Shown piece after piece: positions 8,843 through 17,175 of a stretch of DNA of 64,000 bases. The stretch's first letter is position 1. Every line of letters begins with the position of its first letter. The stretch spans positions 1-64,000 of the forward strand of contig NZ_ATHV01000029.1 of the NCBI RefSeq assembly GCF_000422205.1. Direction: 5' to 3'. A program made the translations under genes and the position numbers. The notes beneath the pieces were generated by a model. The model did not search any database and was not told the DNA's origin. It saw only the letters and a program-made list of their open reading frames with translations. Origin of the DNA: Desulfovibrio sp. X2. Lineage in GTDB: Bacteria > Desulfobacterota > Desulfovibrionia > Desulfovibrionales > Desulfovibrionaceae.

Positions 8843-10483
8843 CTAGCCCTGGGGCAGGAAGACCGTGAAGGTCGCGCCGCTGCCTTCCTCGCTCGCGACA
8901 TCGATGTGCCCGCCGAGCTTCTCCACGATGCTGTAGCTGATGGCGAGGCCGAGCCCCGTGCCCTCGCCCGGGGCCTTGGTGGTGAAGAAGGGGTCGAATA
9001 TCTTGTCCAGCTTGTCCGCCGGAATGCCCGTGCCCGTGTCGCTGACCCTGAACCAGACGTACTTGCCGTTCACGCCCGTGCTCACGGTCACCGTCCCGTC
9101 CTTGTCGATGGCGTCGATGGCGTTCTCGAGCAGGTTGAGCGCCACCTGCTGGATCTGCGAGGGGTCCGTGGCGATGGGCGGGAGCGGCGCGAACTCCTTG
9201 ACGATGGAGATGTTGCGGTGCACCGCCTCGTTGTCCAGGAACTTGAGGGTCTGCTCCACCACGTGGGTCAGGTCCACGCTCTCCTGGATGGGGTCCATGC
9301 GCTTGGCGAAGCCGAGCATGCGGTGGGTGATGGTCTTGGCCCGCTCCACGTGCAGGTCGATCTTTTCCACGGCCGCCTTGATCTCGTCGAAGTTGGCGAT
9401 GTTCTCGGGCTTCTCCTCGGACAGGAGGTCCTTGATCCAGCCCGCGTTCTCGCGGATCAGGGTGAGCGGGTTGTTGATCTCGTGGGCCACGCCCGCGGCC
9501 ATCTTGCCCAGCGCCGCCATCTTGCTCGACTGCATGAGCGAGGCGTCGATGACCGCTTTCTCGCGCTCCGTGGCGAAGAGCTTGCCCACCAGGTTGCCGG
9601 TCACGAGGTAGGCGCCGGTGAAGATGACCAACGCGCCGCAGAAGACGAGGATGAGCACCAGGGTCTGGGCCCGCACCAGCGGCGAGAGCTCCTCCTCCAG
9701 GTCCTCGGAGACCACGAGCATCCAGTTCACGCGGCGAAGCCAGGTCATGCCCGTTATGCGGGAGCCGTCCCTGCCCCTGCCCTGCTCCACGAGCACGCCC
9801 GGGAAATGCCCGCGGCCCGGCGCGCCCACCTGGTCCATGACGCTGCCCGCGAAGCGCGAGGGGGTCTGCAGCTGGCCCTCGGCGTTTATCAGGTAGGCGT
9901 CGCCGAGCTGCCCCACCTGCACGCTGCGCACGAGCTGGCTGAAGACCTCGGAGTCGATGGTCGCGCGCATGATCCAGGTCTTGCCGCCCTCGTGCCGGGC
10001 CACGGCGATGATGAAGTGCGGGAAGTGGCGGAAGCCCAGGAAGACGTCGCTGATGTACAGCCCCTTGAGCATGACCTGCTGGAACCAGGTGGCGTCGTGG
10101 TAGTTCACGCCCTCCAGGTGGTAGGGCCCGGCGTAGGCCACGTGCACGCCGTTGCCGTCGATGATGCCGAGGTCGATGAAGGAGCGCGAGGCGGACTGGA
10201 TGGTCTGGAACAGGTCGTTCAGCCGCTTCTGGTCCGAAAGCTCCGCGAAGGAGTGCGTGTCCGCGAGGTTTCGCAGCTGCGTCACGCGCTCGTCCAGGAA
10301 CATGTCGATGGCCGAGCGCTTGCTCTCCACGATGGTCGTCAGCTGCGCCTGGACCTTGGCCCGGAACGAGCGGCTGAACTCCGTGTGGATGAACCAGCCC
10401 AGGGCGAAGAGCGGCACCAGTGAGAAGAGCAGCGTGACGGCTATGATCTTCCAGCGGAGGTTGCGAAAGGTGCTCCTGTCCAT
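8843..10483 (-). CDS. Sensor histidine kinase with periplasmic double-Cache sensor
   Basis: A 546-residue kinase. A membrane segment (about 12-32) is followed by a ~240-residue periplasmic dCache-like domain. This contains [12 protein letters not shown] and a YHDATWF motif typical of small-ligand Cache sensors. A second membrane segment lies at about 273-296, then HisKA with H334 in [10 protein letters not shown], and HATPase_c ([27 protein letters not shown]). There is no obvious HAMP. The stop of the PEP-synthase-like gene lies only 6 bases upstream, and the ribosome binding site (GGAGTG) is inside that gene's end, so the two are co-translated. It probably reads an extracellular metabolite and phosphorylates one of the receivers in the operon. 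Confidence 0.92.
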   Translation of the reverse strand: MDRSTFRNLRWKIIAVTLLFSLVPLFALGWFIHTEFSRSFRAKVQAQLTTIVESKRSAIDMFLDERVTQLRNLADTHSFAELSDQKRLNDLFQTIQSASRSFIDLGIIDGNGVHVAYAGPYHLEGVNYHDATWFQQVMLKGLYISDVFLGFRHFPHFIIAVARHEGGKTWIMRATIDSEVFSQLVRSVQVGQLGDAYLINAEGQLQTPSRFAGSVMDQVGAPGRGHFPGVLVEQGRGRDGSRITGMTWLRRVNWMLVVSEDLEEELSPLVRAQTLVLILVFCGALVIFTGAYLVTGNLVGKLFATEREKAVIDASLMQSSKMAALGKMAAGVAHEINNPLTLIRENAGWIKDLLSEEKPENIANFDEIKAAVEKIDLHVERAKTITHRMLGFAKRMDPIQESVDLTHVVEQTLKFLDNEAVHRNISIVKEFAPLPPIATDPSQIQQVALNLLENAIDAIDKDGTVTVSTGVNGKYVWFRVSDTGTGIPADKLDKIFDPFFTTKAPGEGTGLGLAISYSIVEKLGGHIDVASEEGSGATFTVFLPQG

Positions 10484-10489
10484 TGATCG

Positions 10490-13306
10490 TCACTCCGATT
10501 GCGCGGCGTCGGTGCGCGAGGTCCGGATGTCCGAAGGCGAATGCGGGACGGCGTCGCCGCCCGGGTCGTTCGAGGCCGGATCGTCATCCTCCCCGCCGTT
10601 TCCGGCCGGGAGCGGCAGGGGCAGCGCGGCCACCCGGCCGCACTCCTCCCCGAGCCGCTCTTCCCAGGCGGCCACGGTTGCGGGATCGCCCATGACCATG
10701 TCGATCTGCCGCGTGTGCACCAGGAGGTGGCCGAGCACCATGACGTGGCGCAGCATCTCCTCGCGCGGGGCGTTCTCCAGGCGGGCGTACAGGGCGTCCT
10801 GGCGCGCCTCGGAGATGAAGCCCCGCCGCGCGAGCAGGCGGCCGACCATCTCTGCCCGGGCGCGTCGCCGGGGCAGGTCCGCCGCGCCACCCTTGAACTG
10901 GAAGGCGGCGTAGTTCTCCTCCGGCCGCGGCCCGGCATGGCAGTCCACGGTGCAGAAATGGTAGCCGAAGCGAGCCTGCACGGTGCAGGAGCGGCGGCTG
11001 ACGAGGAAATAGTCGCGCTCCGCGAAGGCCGAGTCCAGCCCCGGCTCGATGTCCCGGTTGGCCGCGGACTGGGCCACCAGGGAGAGGAAGCCGCGCGCGT
11101 CGGGCATGGGCGGCCCCTGCCAGGGGATGGCCGTCATCCCGGCCCAGACCGCCAGCATGGGCGCGCAGGCGATCTCGGAGAGCTTCACCGCCGGGCCGGG
11201 GACGTCGCCGACGAAGCCGCCGCCCAGGTCCACCACCCAGTACTTGGTGGCCCGGCCCACGGCCAGGCGCTTGCCGCTTGCCGCCGCCTCGGCCGCCTGG
11301 CCCTCGTCCGAGAACATGGCGCGCACGGCCATCTCGTGGCAGTAGCGGGTGATGTCGTGCAGGCTCCGGCACTTTGCGGGAACGAAATCCGGCGCCTCGG
11401 GGTCCAGGAGGCCGAGGGGCACGACCAGGGCGGCCAGGCGCTCGAGCGTGCGGCGCACCGGGCTGTCCGGCGGCGGGACGCCCGGCCCGGACAGGGGGCA
11501 GGAGGCCGGTTGCCCGGCGGGCGCGGGGGCGAGAAGGGAACTCACTTCTCCGCTATAGACGGCGCGGCCGTCCGCGTCCACGGTGACGAGCCCGGCGCCG
11601 GACAGGACCCGGGGCGCGTCGGACACGCCGAACAGGGCGGGCACGCCGAACTCCCTGGCCACGCTCGCCAGATGCCCGGCCACGCTGCCGTGCTCGGCCA
11701 CCACGGCCGCGGCGCGGGAGAGCAGCGCGGCCAGGCGCGGGGACGAGGTCGCGGCCACGAGCACGCCGCCGCGCGGAAAGCTCAGGAAGTCCGCCTCCTT
11801 GTCCACCACGTGCACCTGTCCGGCACCCACGCCGCCGCTGGCCGTGACCCCGCCCTCCGCCAGCAGGCGCGCATCCGCCGGGACGGTCCTCTCGCGCCCT
11901 CCCGCCCGGCTCTCTCCCCGAGCCTGGCCCTGGGCCCGGCAGGCCTGGCGCGGCAGGGCCCGTGTCTGCAGCAGATAGAAGCGGCCGGAGCGGCCGAGCG
12001 CCCACTCGATGTCCTGGGCCTCGCCCAGCAGGTCCTCCACGCGCAGGGCCAGGGAGGCGAGGGTGAGCACGGCCTCGTCGTCGATGGACGGGGCAGCGGA
12101 GGCCGCGGCCGAGAGGCGGCTGCGCGCGAGCCCCTCGCCAGGCGCGCTGTCCAGGCGCAGGGACTTCTGCGCGATGCGCCGCGAACGGATGGACGGGGGC
12201 GCTCCCCCCTCTCCCCGCGCGACCTCGAAGACGTCCGGCGTGACCCCGCCGTCCACGATGGCCTTGGGCAGGCCGGGCGTGGCGGTCACGGACACGGCGT
12301 CGTCATCCGGGTCCACCGGGCTTCGCGTGTAGATCACCCCGCCCGCCTCGGCCCGGACCATCCGAAGGCAGCCCACGCACATGGCCACGTCCTCGTCGCG
12401 CAGCCCCTTGCCCCGGCGATAGGCCATGGCGGCCACGCCGTACTTGCTGGCCACCACCTCGCGGTAGCTGTCGAGCAGCCCCTCGCGGCCCACGTTGAGC
12501 TCGCTGTGGTACTGCCCGGCGAACGAGGCCCCGGCCGCGTCCTCGCCCAGGGCCGAGGAACGCACGGCCAGGCGCGGCGGCCCGTCCGTCCCGGGCGTAC
12601 GGGGCGGGAGGCCGTCGCAGGCGGCGAGGACGGCCTCGGCCAGGTCCGGCGGCACAGGGGTGCGCAGGATGAGCCCCTGCACGGCCGCGGACAGGGACAT
12701 GAGCGCGTCCAGACGGTCGCTGTCCGCGCCCTGGATCAGGCCGTCTATGGCCGCGCCGAGGCCGTTCGACTGCAGGAAGCGGCGGTAGGCCGCCGTGGTG
12801 ACGACGAAGCCCTCGGGCACGGGCAGGCCGTGCGCGCCGAGCTCGCCGAGCATGGCCATCTTGCCGCCGCACACCGGGGCATGCGTCGCGCGCACCTCGG
12901 CCAGGGGCAGGACGAGGGGCGCCTCGGCCCCGGCCGCGGGCTCGCGCGGGGCCAGCAGGGTGTCCATCTCGCGGCGGATGAGGGTGAAGCGCTCGGCAAG
13001 CCCGACGCCGTGTTCCGGGGCCAGGGCCGAGAGCCCGAAGACCATCTGGTAGACCGCTGAGCAGGCGGCCACGGCGTGGGCGCGCAGCCAGGCCATGTCG
13101 AAGGTCCTGGTGCCGGCCATGGCCTCCTCGAGCTCGGCCATGGCGCGAAGCCCCTGGGCATTGGCCGCGATGAGGCGGCGGAACTGCCTGCCCCGGGCGC
13201 GCACGGCCTCTCGGGCCGCGGCCGCGGCCGGGTCCTCGCCCGCCGGGCCGAGGTCGGCCGGACTGCCGCGCAGCCAGGCGCGCACCTGCTCGCAAAGCCT
13301 CGTCAT
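10490..13306 (-). CDS. PEP-synthase-like phosphotransferase with unusual C-terminal domain (paralogue B)
   Basis: A 938-residue paralogue of the protein at 4081-6840. It has a helical N-terminal region, an ATP-grasp domain opening with CGGKMAMLGELG, a phosphohistidine domain (EHGSVAGHLA) and the same non-TIM-barrel C-terminal domain. The shared C-terminal blocks are LLDPEAPDFVPAKCRSLHD, RFGYHFCTVDCHAG, FKGGAADLPRRR and TRQIDMVM. It lies between a response regulator and a Cache kinase in one operon, which argues for a signalling or regulated-phosphotransfer role. The chemistry of the C-terminal domain is unknown. The ATG is preceded only by GGGCGG, so the start is less certain than the body. 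Confidence 0.8.
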   Translation of the reverse strand: MTRLCEQVRAWLRGSPADLGPAGEDPAAAAAREAVRARGRQFRRLIAANAQGLRAMAELEEAMAGTRTFDMAWLRAHAVAACSAVYQMVFGLSALAPEHGVGLAERFTLIRREMDTLLAPREPAAGAEAPLVLPLAEVRATHAPVCGGKMAMLGELGAHGLPVPEGFVVTTAAYRRFLQSNGLGAAIDGLIQGADSDRLDALMSLSAAVQGLILRTPVPPDLAEAVLAACDGLPPRTPGTDGPPRLAVRSSALGEDAAGASFAGQYHSELNVGREGLLDSYREVVASKYGVAAMAYRRGKGLRDEDVAMCVGCLRMVRAEAGGVIYTRSPVDPDDDAVSVTATPGLPKAIVDGGVTPDVFEVARGEGGAPPSIRSRRIAQKSLRLDSAPGEGLARSRLSAAASAAPSIDDEAVLTLASLALRVEDLLGEAQDIEWALGRSGRFYLLQTRALPRQACRAQGQARGESRAGGRERTVPADARLLAEGGVTASGGVGAGQVHVVDKEADFLSFPRGGVLVAATSSPRLAALLSRAAAVVAEHGSVAGHLASVAREFGVPALFGVSDAPRVLSGAGLVTVDADGRAVYSGEVSSLLAPAPAGQPASCPLSGPGVPPPDSPVRRTLERLAALVVPLGLLDPEAPDFVPAKCRSLHDITRYCHEMAVRAMFSDEGQAAEAAASGKRLAVGRATKYWVVDLGGGFVGDVPGPAVKLSEIACAPMLAVWAGMTAIPWQGPPMPDARGFLSLVAQSAANRDIEPGLDSAFAERDYFLVSRRSCTVQARFGYHFCTVDCHAGPRPEENYAAFQFKGGAADLPRRRARAEMVGRLLARRGFISEARQDALYARLENAPREEMLRHVMVLGHLLVHTRQIDMVMGDPATVAAWEERLGEECGRVAALPLPLPAGNGGEDDDPASNDPGGDAVPHSPSDIRTSRTDAAQSE

Positions 13307-13362
13307 CAGTCCGCCCAAAACCGCCTCCAAACGGCCGCGTCCGGCACGCGGCGGGCTTTCGG

Positions 13363-13743
13363 CTAGCGCTCTTCCCCGCCCTCGCCCAGGGCCTCGTGGA
13401 TCTTCTGCACCAGATCCTCCAGGGCCACGGGCTTGACCAGATAGTCGAACGCGCCGCGCTCCATGCCCTGCACCGCGGCCTCCACGCTGGCGTGCCCGGT
13501 GAGCATGAGGACCTGCACCCCGGGGTGCTCGCGCTTGATGCGGGCGAGCGCCGTGAGGCCGTCCATGCCGGGCATGCGCACGTCGAGGACGACCACGTCC
13601 GGGACCTTCGCGGCGATGGCCGCGAAGGCCTCCTCGGCGTCGCGCGCCAGGCGGGGCGACATGCCGCGCCTGGCCAGCCGCTTGCCGTAGAGGGCCAGGG
13701 CCTCTTCCTCGTCGTCTACCAAGAGGACGTCGACTGCATCCAC
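13363..13743 (-). CDS. Single-domain response regulator, first gene of the signalling operon
   Basis: A 126-residue receiver with LLVDDEEE, phospho-acceptor D54 in VVLDVRMPGMDG, MLTGHAS and YLVKPVA, and no output domain. The start is GTG at 13743 with GGAGGAG 6 bases upstream. It precedes the PEP-synthase-like paralogue B by 56 bases. Transcribed leftwards, the set is receiver, PEP-synthase-like protein, Cache kinase, receiver, kinase, receiver. The TauE/SafE gene block lies upstream on the same strand, with a 131-base gap and no visible terminator, so read-through between the two blocks is possible. Confidence 0.9.
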   Translation of the reverse strand: MDAVDVLLVDDEEEALALYGKRLARRGMSPRLARDAEEAFAAIAAKVPDVVVLDVRMPGMDGLTALARIKREHPGVQVLMLTGHASVEAAVQGMERGAFDYLVKPVALEDLVQKIHEALGEGGEER

Positions 13744-13874
13744 GGGGTTCTCCTCCGTGGCCGCGCCGTGCGGCCGGGACCGGAGCGCGCGTTCCGATGC
13801 CCGGCCGACGGCGGCAGATCAAAATTCGGCCGCGCGCACTCGGCGGCGACAGGGGCAGGACCCGGGCGCGCTCC

Positions 13875-14729
13875 TCAGGCCCTGCGTTTCTCTTCGGCCC
13901 ACATCCGGGCTATGAGGCAATCGTGCGTGACCGGCACGGTTTTGTCCAGACGTCCGCGCGAGGCGTCCGCGCTCACGCCGTAGGCCCTGAACTCGCCGAG
14001 CCAGTGGCCGTCCGAGTCCAGCACCGCGAGCGTCGCGCCCTCGGTCACGCCGTGCTCCGCGCCCAGGCCGAAGAGCAGCTCCCATTCGCCCGCGCCCTGG
14101 CCCAGGGCCAGCTTGTAGATGGGGCCGAGCCCCCTGGCCTGGAGGTTGCGGGCCTCCTTGCCGCCCCGGATGAAGGCCAGGCCGAGCATGACGGCCGTGG
14201 CGATCATGGTGGCGCCGGTGGTCCACCACGGCTCCGCGCCGAGGTAGCGCACGCAGAACGAGGCGTAGCTGTCGCGCAGGGCGCGCTCGCTCTCGAAGAT
14301 GCGCACGGTGTGCTGCTCCGCGCGCTGCTCCGCGGACGCCTGGGACGAGGGGGGCGGCATGTCCCTGGGCACGACGGTGAAGGAGTACTGCCCGTCCGTG
14401 GCCTCGCGCGTGGCGAAAAGGGTGCCGCGCCACATGCGGCCGCGCACGTCCGCCAGGCGCAGGCCGAGAAAGTCGTTGTCCGCGGTGAAGAGCAGCAGGC
14501 GTTGCGCCCGCTCGGCGGCGAGCTTCACGTCGCGCTCGGACTGCTCGGTGACCGCGGGCAGGAGCGCTGCCTCCTTGTCGCTCAGCGAGCCGACGATGGG
14601 CATCTCGCGGCCGCTGACGATGCGGAACGGCTCTCCCGAGTCGAAGACCAGGTAGAGCGCGATGTCCAGGACGCTCAACAGGAAGACCACGAAGAGGGCC
14701 CGGGAGATCCAGTCCAGCCAGCGTTTCAT
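13875..14729 (-). CDS. Membrane protein of unknown function (TauE/SafE operon)
   Basis: A 284-residue protein I do not recognise. It has an N-terminal membrane segment (about 9-28), a ~135-residue extracytoplasmic region and a second membrane segment (about 168-187, WWTTGATMIATAVMLGLAFI). A cytoplasmic C-terminal part follows, with the compact block LDSDGHWLGEFRAYG. The position after the TauE/SafE exporter, with only 20 bases to the preceding gene, suggests a shared operon and a role in the same envelope function. The two-membrane-segment layout with an external domain resembles a sensor without a kinase, but this is only a shape argument. Confidence 0.75.
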   Translation of the reverse strand: MKRWLDWISRALFVVFLLSVLDIALYLVFDSGEPFRIVSGREMPIVGSLSDKEAALLPAVTEQSERDVKLAAERAQRLLLFTADNDFLGLRLADVRGRMWRGTLFATREATDGQYSFTVVPRDMPPPSSQASAEQRAEQHTVRIFESERALRDSYASFCVRYLGAEPWWTTGATMIATAVMLGLAFIRGGKEARNLQARGLGPIYKLALGQGAGEWELLFGLGAEHGVTEGATLAVLDSDGHWLGEFRAYGVSADASRGRLDKTVPVTHDCLIARMWAEEKRRA

Positions 14730-14748
14730 CCGCTTCTCCGCCCCGTGG

Positions 14749-15006
14749 CTAGAAGACGCTCTGCGGCGCCGTGTTCTCGGGCTCGCGGCCCGCGGCCTCG
14801 TCCTCGGCGGCGATCTTCTTGTTCAGCCGCCTGAGCGTCCACATGAAGCCTATGATGGTGGGCAGGAACACGGGCAGGTAGGCGTGCAGGAAGGACTGCG
14901 AGAAGTCCTCGCCGTGAAAGCCGCTGTAGAATCCGTAGGCCAGCTCGGCGGCCAGGGCCGCGTCCATGGCCAGCAGGGTGACGATCTTCCTGGTGCGTAA
15001 CGACAT
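14749..15006 (-). CDS. Small membrane protein of unknown function
   Basis: An 85-residue protein with two hydrophobic stretches (about 7-27 and 43-57) and a charged C-terminal tail. It has an AGGAG-like site just before the ATG. It lies between the secreted 112-residue protein and the 284-residue membrane protein, same strand, and is likely co-transcribed. No family is recognised. It may be an accessory subunit of the TauE/SafE exporter unit. Confidence 0.7.
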   Translation of the reverse strand: MSLRTRKIVTLLAMDAALAAELAYGFYSGFHGEDFSQSFLHAYLPVFLPTIIGFMWTLRRLNKKIAAEDEAAGREPENTAPQSVF

Positions 15007-15063
15007 CTTCGTGCTCCTTGGTGCTCGTGCTTCCCGCCCGTTGCCGGATCGAGCCCCCGAATC

Positions 15064-15092
15064 GGGGAGCCGCCGGGGCGTGGCGGCTCCCC
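15064..15092 (-). terminator. Strong intra-operon stem-loop
   Basis: An 11-bp perfect stem (15064-15074 with 15082-15092) with a 7-base loop, just after the stop of the secreted 112-residue protein. There is no T-run on the minus strand, so it may be a processing or stability hairpin or a weak terminator that lowers expression of the downstream genes. Confidence 0.45.
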
Positions 15093-15112
15093 TCGGGGTG
15101 GTGTTCAGGGCC

Positions 15113-15451
15113 CTACTTCTTGCGCAGGTCCTGCTTGGAGACGTTCATGACCTTGCTGGCCTTGCGCGCGCTGCCCTCGGAAGCGAAGGCGATGCGCAGC
15201 ACGTCGCCCGGCTCGGGCTTGATACCGATCTTGGCGCCGGAGACGTCGAAGGTGCTCTGCACGCCGGTCGGCTGCCCGTAGGGGGCCTGTTTGGTCGGGT
15301 TGGTGTCATATTCGTCGATGACGATGACCTTGGCGTCCTGGTTGTAGGAGACGCACTTGCCCTGGGCCACTTCGGCGGCCATGGCCAGGCCCGCCCAGAG
15401 GGTCAGGACGGCGGCCACGGCCAGGCTCGCGATGATCGTCTTGATACGCAT
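15113..15451 (-). CDS. Secreted periplasmic protein of the TauE/SafE operon
   Basis: A 112-residue protein with a clear Sec signal peptide (residues 1-25, ending GLAMA before AE) and a small beta-rich mature domain. AAGGAG lies 7 bases before the ATG at 15451. The mature part has one cysteine (GKCVSYNQD) and a run of alternating hydrophobic residues (AKVIVIDEYD), as in small OB-like or beta-barrel folds. It starts 23 bases after the TauE/SafE gene, so it is co-transcribed. A substrate-binding or accessory role in sulfur oxyanion handling is inferred from context only. Confidence 0.8.
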   Translation of the reverse strand: MRIKTIIASLAVAAVLTLWAGLAMAAEVAQGKCVSYNQDAKVIVIDEYDTNPTKQAPYGQPTGVQSTFDVSGAKIGIKPEPGDVLRIAFASEGSARKASKVMNVSKQDLRKK

Positions 15452-15474
15452 CTCGATTCTCCTTCTTCCTGTCC

Positions 15475-16509
15475 TTAGGCGTTGGTACGACCGGCCTGCG
15501 CCTTGTGGCGCAGCTCGTCGGCGGCGCCGGAGAGCATGACCTTGAGGATCCACAGGCTGATCACGGAGATGGCGCCGAGGATGGTCACCGCGGCGGCGGC
15601 GTCGAACTTGTACTGCTTGAGGATGATGGAGAGCATGCACGCGAGCACCGCGAAGCCGAAGGTCAGGCGGATGCCGTAGCCCTTGGCGTACTTGGTGGCC
15701 ACGGTGCCGATCTGCGCGCCCACGGCGGCGCCGGTGAGCATCACGAAGACGGCCACGAGCTCGATGCGGCCCTTCAGGGAGTAGGTGAAGGCGCCGTACA
15801 GGCCGGAGATCATGACCTCGAAGAGGTCGGTGCCCACGGCGATGTGGGTCGGGCAGCCGATGAGGTAGACCAGGGCGGGCATGCGGATGAGACCGCCGCC
15901 GATGCCCAGGAAGCCCGCCAGCACGCCGGTCAGGAAGCTCACGAAGATGGGCAGCCACGCGGAGCAGGTGAAGCCCGCGGTCTTGAAGTGGACCATGGGG
16001 GGGATGTGCAGCTTCTGCAGGGTCTTGTACCAGGTCACGCCCTCGGCGCCGTGCTCACCCACGTCGCCGTGCTTCTTCTTGGAGACGGCCTTGGAATAGT
16101 CGTAGAAGACCATGGCCGCGATGAGGGCCAGCAGGACGACGTAGGTCCAGCGGACGATGGTCGCCAGGTTGCCCAATCGTTCGAGGTACATGATGACCTG
16201 TGCGCCGCATTCGATGCCTACCATGGTGCCTGCGAGCATGATGAAGCCCAGCAGGTAGTCCACGTTGCCGAACTTGGAGTGGCGCATGGTCGAGATCATG
16301 GCTTTGCCGGCGATGTGGGCCATGTCCGTGCCGATGGCGAACGCCATGGGGAATCCCAGGATGTTGAGGCCGGGGGTCACCATCCAGGCGCCCGCCATGC
16401 CGAAGAAGCCTCCGATGATGCCCACGGACAGGCCGATGAGCACGAGGCCGGGCCAGAAAATCTTCATGCCCGCGATGGGCATCCACATGTACAGCCAGGA
16501 AGCGTCCAT
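15475..16509 (-). CDS. TauE/SafE-family anion exporter/permease
   Basis: A 344-residue polytopic inner-membrane protein. The two TauE half-repeats are visible: GIIGGFFGMAGAWMVTP near the N-terminus and GFLGIGGGLIRMPALVYL after the middle, each with glycine-rich motifs. A cytoplasmic loop in the centre holds the charged stretch SKKKHGDVGEHGAEG. The family exports or imports sulfite, sulfoacetate or related sulfur oxyanions; in sulfate reducers such genes are often proposed sulfate/sulfite permeases. The flanking small envelope proteins on the same strand suggest a multi-part unit. The substrate is not determined by sequence. Confidence 0.9.
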   Translation of the reverse strand: MDASWLYMWMPIAGMKIFWPGLVLIGLSVGIIGGFFGMAGAWMVTPGLNILGFPMAFAIGTDMAHIAGKAMISTMRHSKFGNVDYLLGFIMLAGTMVGIECGAQVIMYLERLGNLATIVRWTYVVLLALIAAMVFYDYSKAVSKKKHGDVGEHGAEGVTWYKTLQKLHIPPMVHFKTAGFTCSAWLPIFVSFLTGVLAGFLGIGGGLIRMPALVYLIGCPTHIAVGTDLFEVMISGLYGAFTYSLKGRIELVAVFVMLTGAAVGAQIGTVATKYAKGYGIRLTFGFAVLACMLSIILKQYKFDAAAAVTILGAISVISLWILKVMLSGAADELRHKAQAGRTNA

Positions 16510-16534
16510 TGTTTGTCCTCCTCTGTGTTGCGGC

Positions 16535-16831
16535 CTAGTGCTCGACGATCTTGCGGGACTTCAGGTCGATGCCCGTGCGCTTCATCAGGAAGTCCGTGAT
16601 CAGGCCAAGGAAGCAGCCGTAGCAGGCGGTGAGCACCGTGGCCCAGACCGCGAACAGGGTGGGGTTGGTGTTGTACAGGTCGGCCAGGTACCGCAGCATG
16701 CCGGGACCGAGCACCCTGGTATCGGCCACGACGACGAGCTCCGAGGCCGGGCCGCCCGCGGCCAGAGCCAGGGCAGGCAGCATAAGCACGATCGGGACGC
16801 ACAGGGAAAGAATCCGCGACAACCTTCTCAT
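16535..16831 (-). CDS. Small membrane protein preceding TauE/SafE
   Basis: A 98-residue protein with an N-terminal signal or anchor (residues 1-25), a short external segment (ELVVVADTRVLGPGMLRYLADLYNTN) and one C-terminal membrane segment (about 60-80) with a C-x-x-C (ACYGCF) inside it. GGAGGAGAGG precedes the ATG. It lies 25 bases upstream of the exporter gene. I infer that it is an accessory subunit. No family was recognised. Confidence 0.75.
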   Translation of the reverse strand: MRRLSRILSLCVPIVLMLPALALAAGGPASELVVVADTRVLGPGMLRYLADLYNTNPTLFAVWATVLTACYGCFLGLITDFLMKRTGIDLKSRKIVEH

Positions 16832-16853
16832 AACCTCTCCTCCTCAGACGTTC

Positions 16854-17075
16854 TCACACGTTCTCGTGCGCCGGAGGGATCCGTATCCCGTCCGGAGCCG
16901 CGACCCGTCCGGCCACGCAGCCGAGCGGGAATACTTCCGCAAGCGCACCCGGGGCGGACTCGGCGCACAGGAAACCGCCCCAGCCCATGTCCGGACAGGG
17001 GGCCGCCTGCGCGCGGGCGAATCCGTCCCTGCCCGGGACCGGCGGCATGCGTCTCGTTTCCTGCTTCATCTCCAT
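16854..17075 (-). CDS. Small ORF at the head of the TauE/SafE operon
   Basis: A possible 73-residue protein starting with MEMKQETRRMPPVPGRDG. A very good Shine-Dalgarno (GAGGAGG, 4 bases before the ATG at 17075) and tight spacing to the next gene (22 bases) support translation. It has three cysteines and no signal peptide, membrane segment or known motif. It could be a leader peptide or a small regulator; a chance frame in GC-rich DNA cannot be excluded. Confidence 0.4.
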   Translation of the reverse strand: MEMKQETRRMPPVPGRDGFARAQAAPCPDMGWGGFLCAESAPGALAEVFPLGCVAGRVAAPDGIRIPPAHENV

Positions 17076-17160
17076 CCTGCCTCCTCGCCCCTCGGGGCTG
17101 TTGGGGGACCCTGCGCCGCGCACCGCGTCGCGCTTTCGCGCAGGGGCTGCCCCCGGAATT

Positions 17161-17175
17161 GCAACCGGTGTGCCT
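17161..17175 (-). promoter_or_regulatory. Sigma-54-like promoter upstream of the TauE/SafE operon
   Basis: The minus strand reads AGGCACACCGGTTGC followed by AATT. GG and GC are 12 bases apart, as in the -24/-12 consensus TGGCAC-N5-TTGC, with one mismatch in the first block. It sits 86 bases before the small ORF. A gene for a membrane-bound AAA+ activator lies divergently next door, but that protein has a variant sigma-54 loop. Confidence 0.35.

Noticed and set aside
4081-13306. Genuine PEP synthase or pyruvate phosphate dikinase
   Set aside because: Both proteins lack the C-terminal PEP/pyruvate barrel needed for that reaction.
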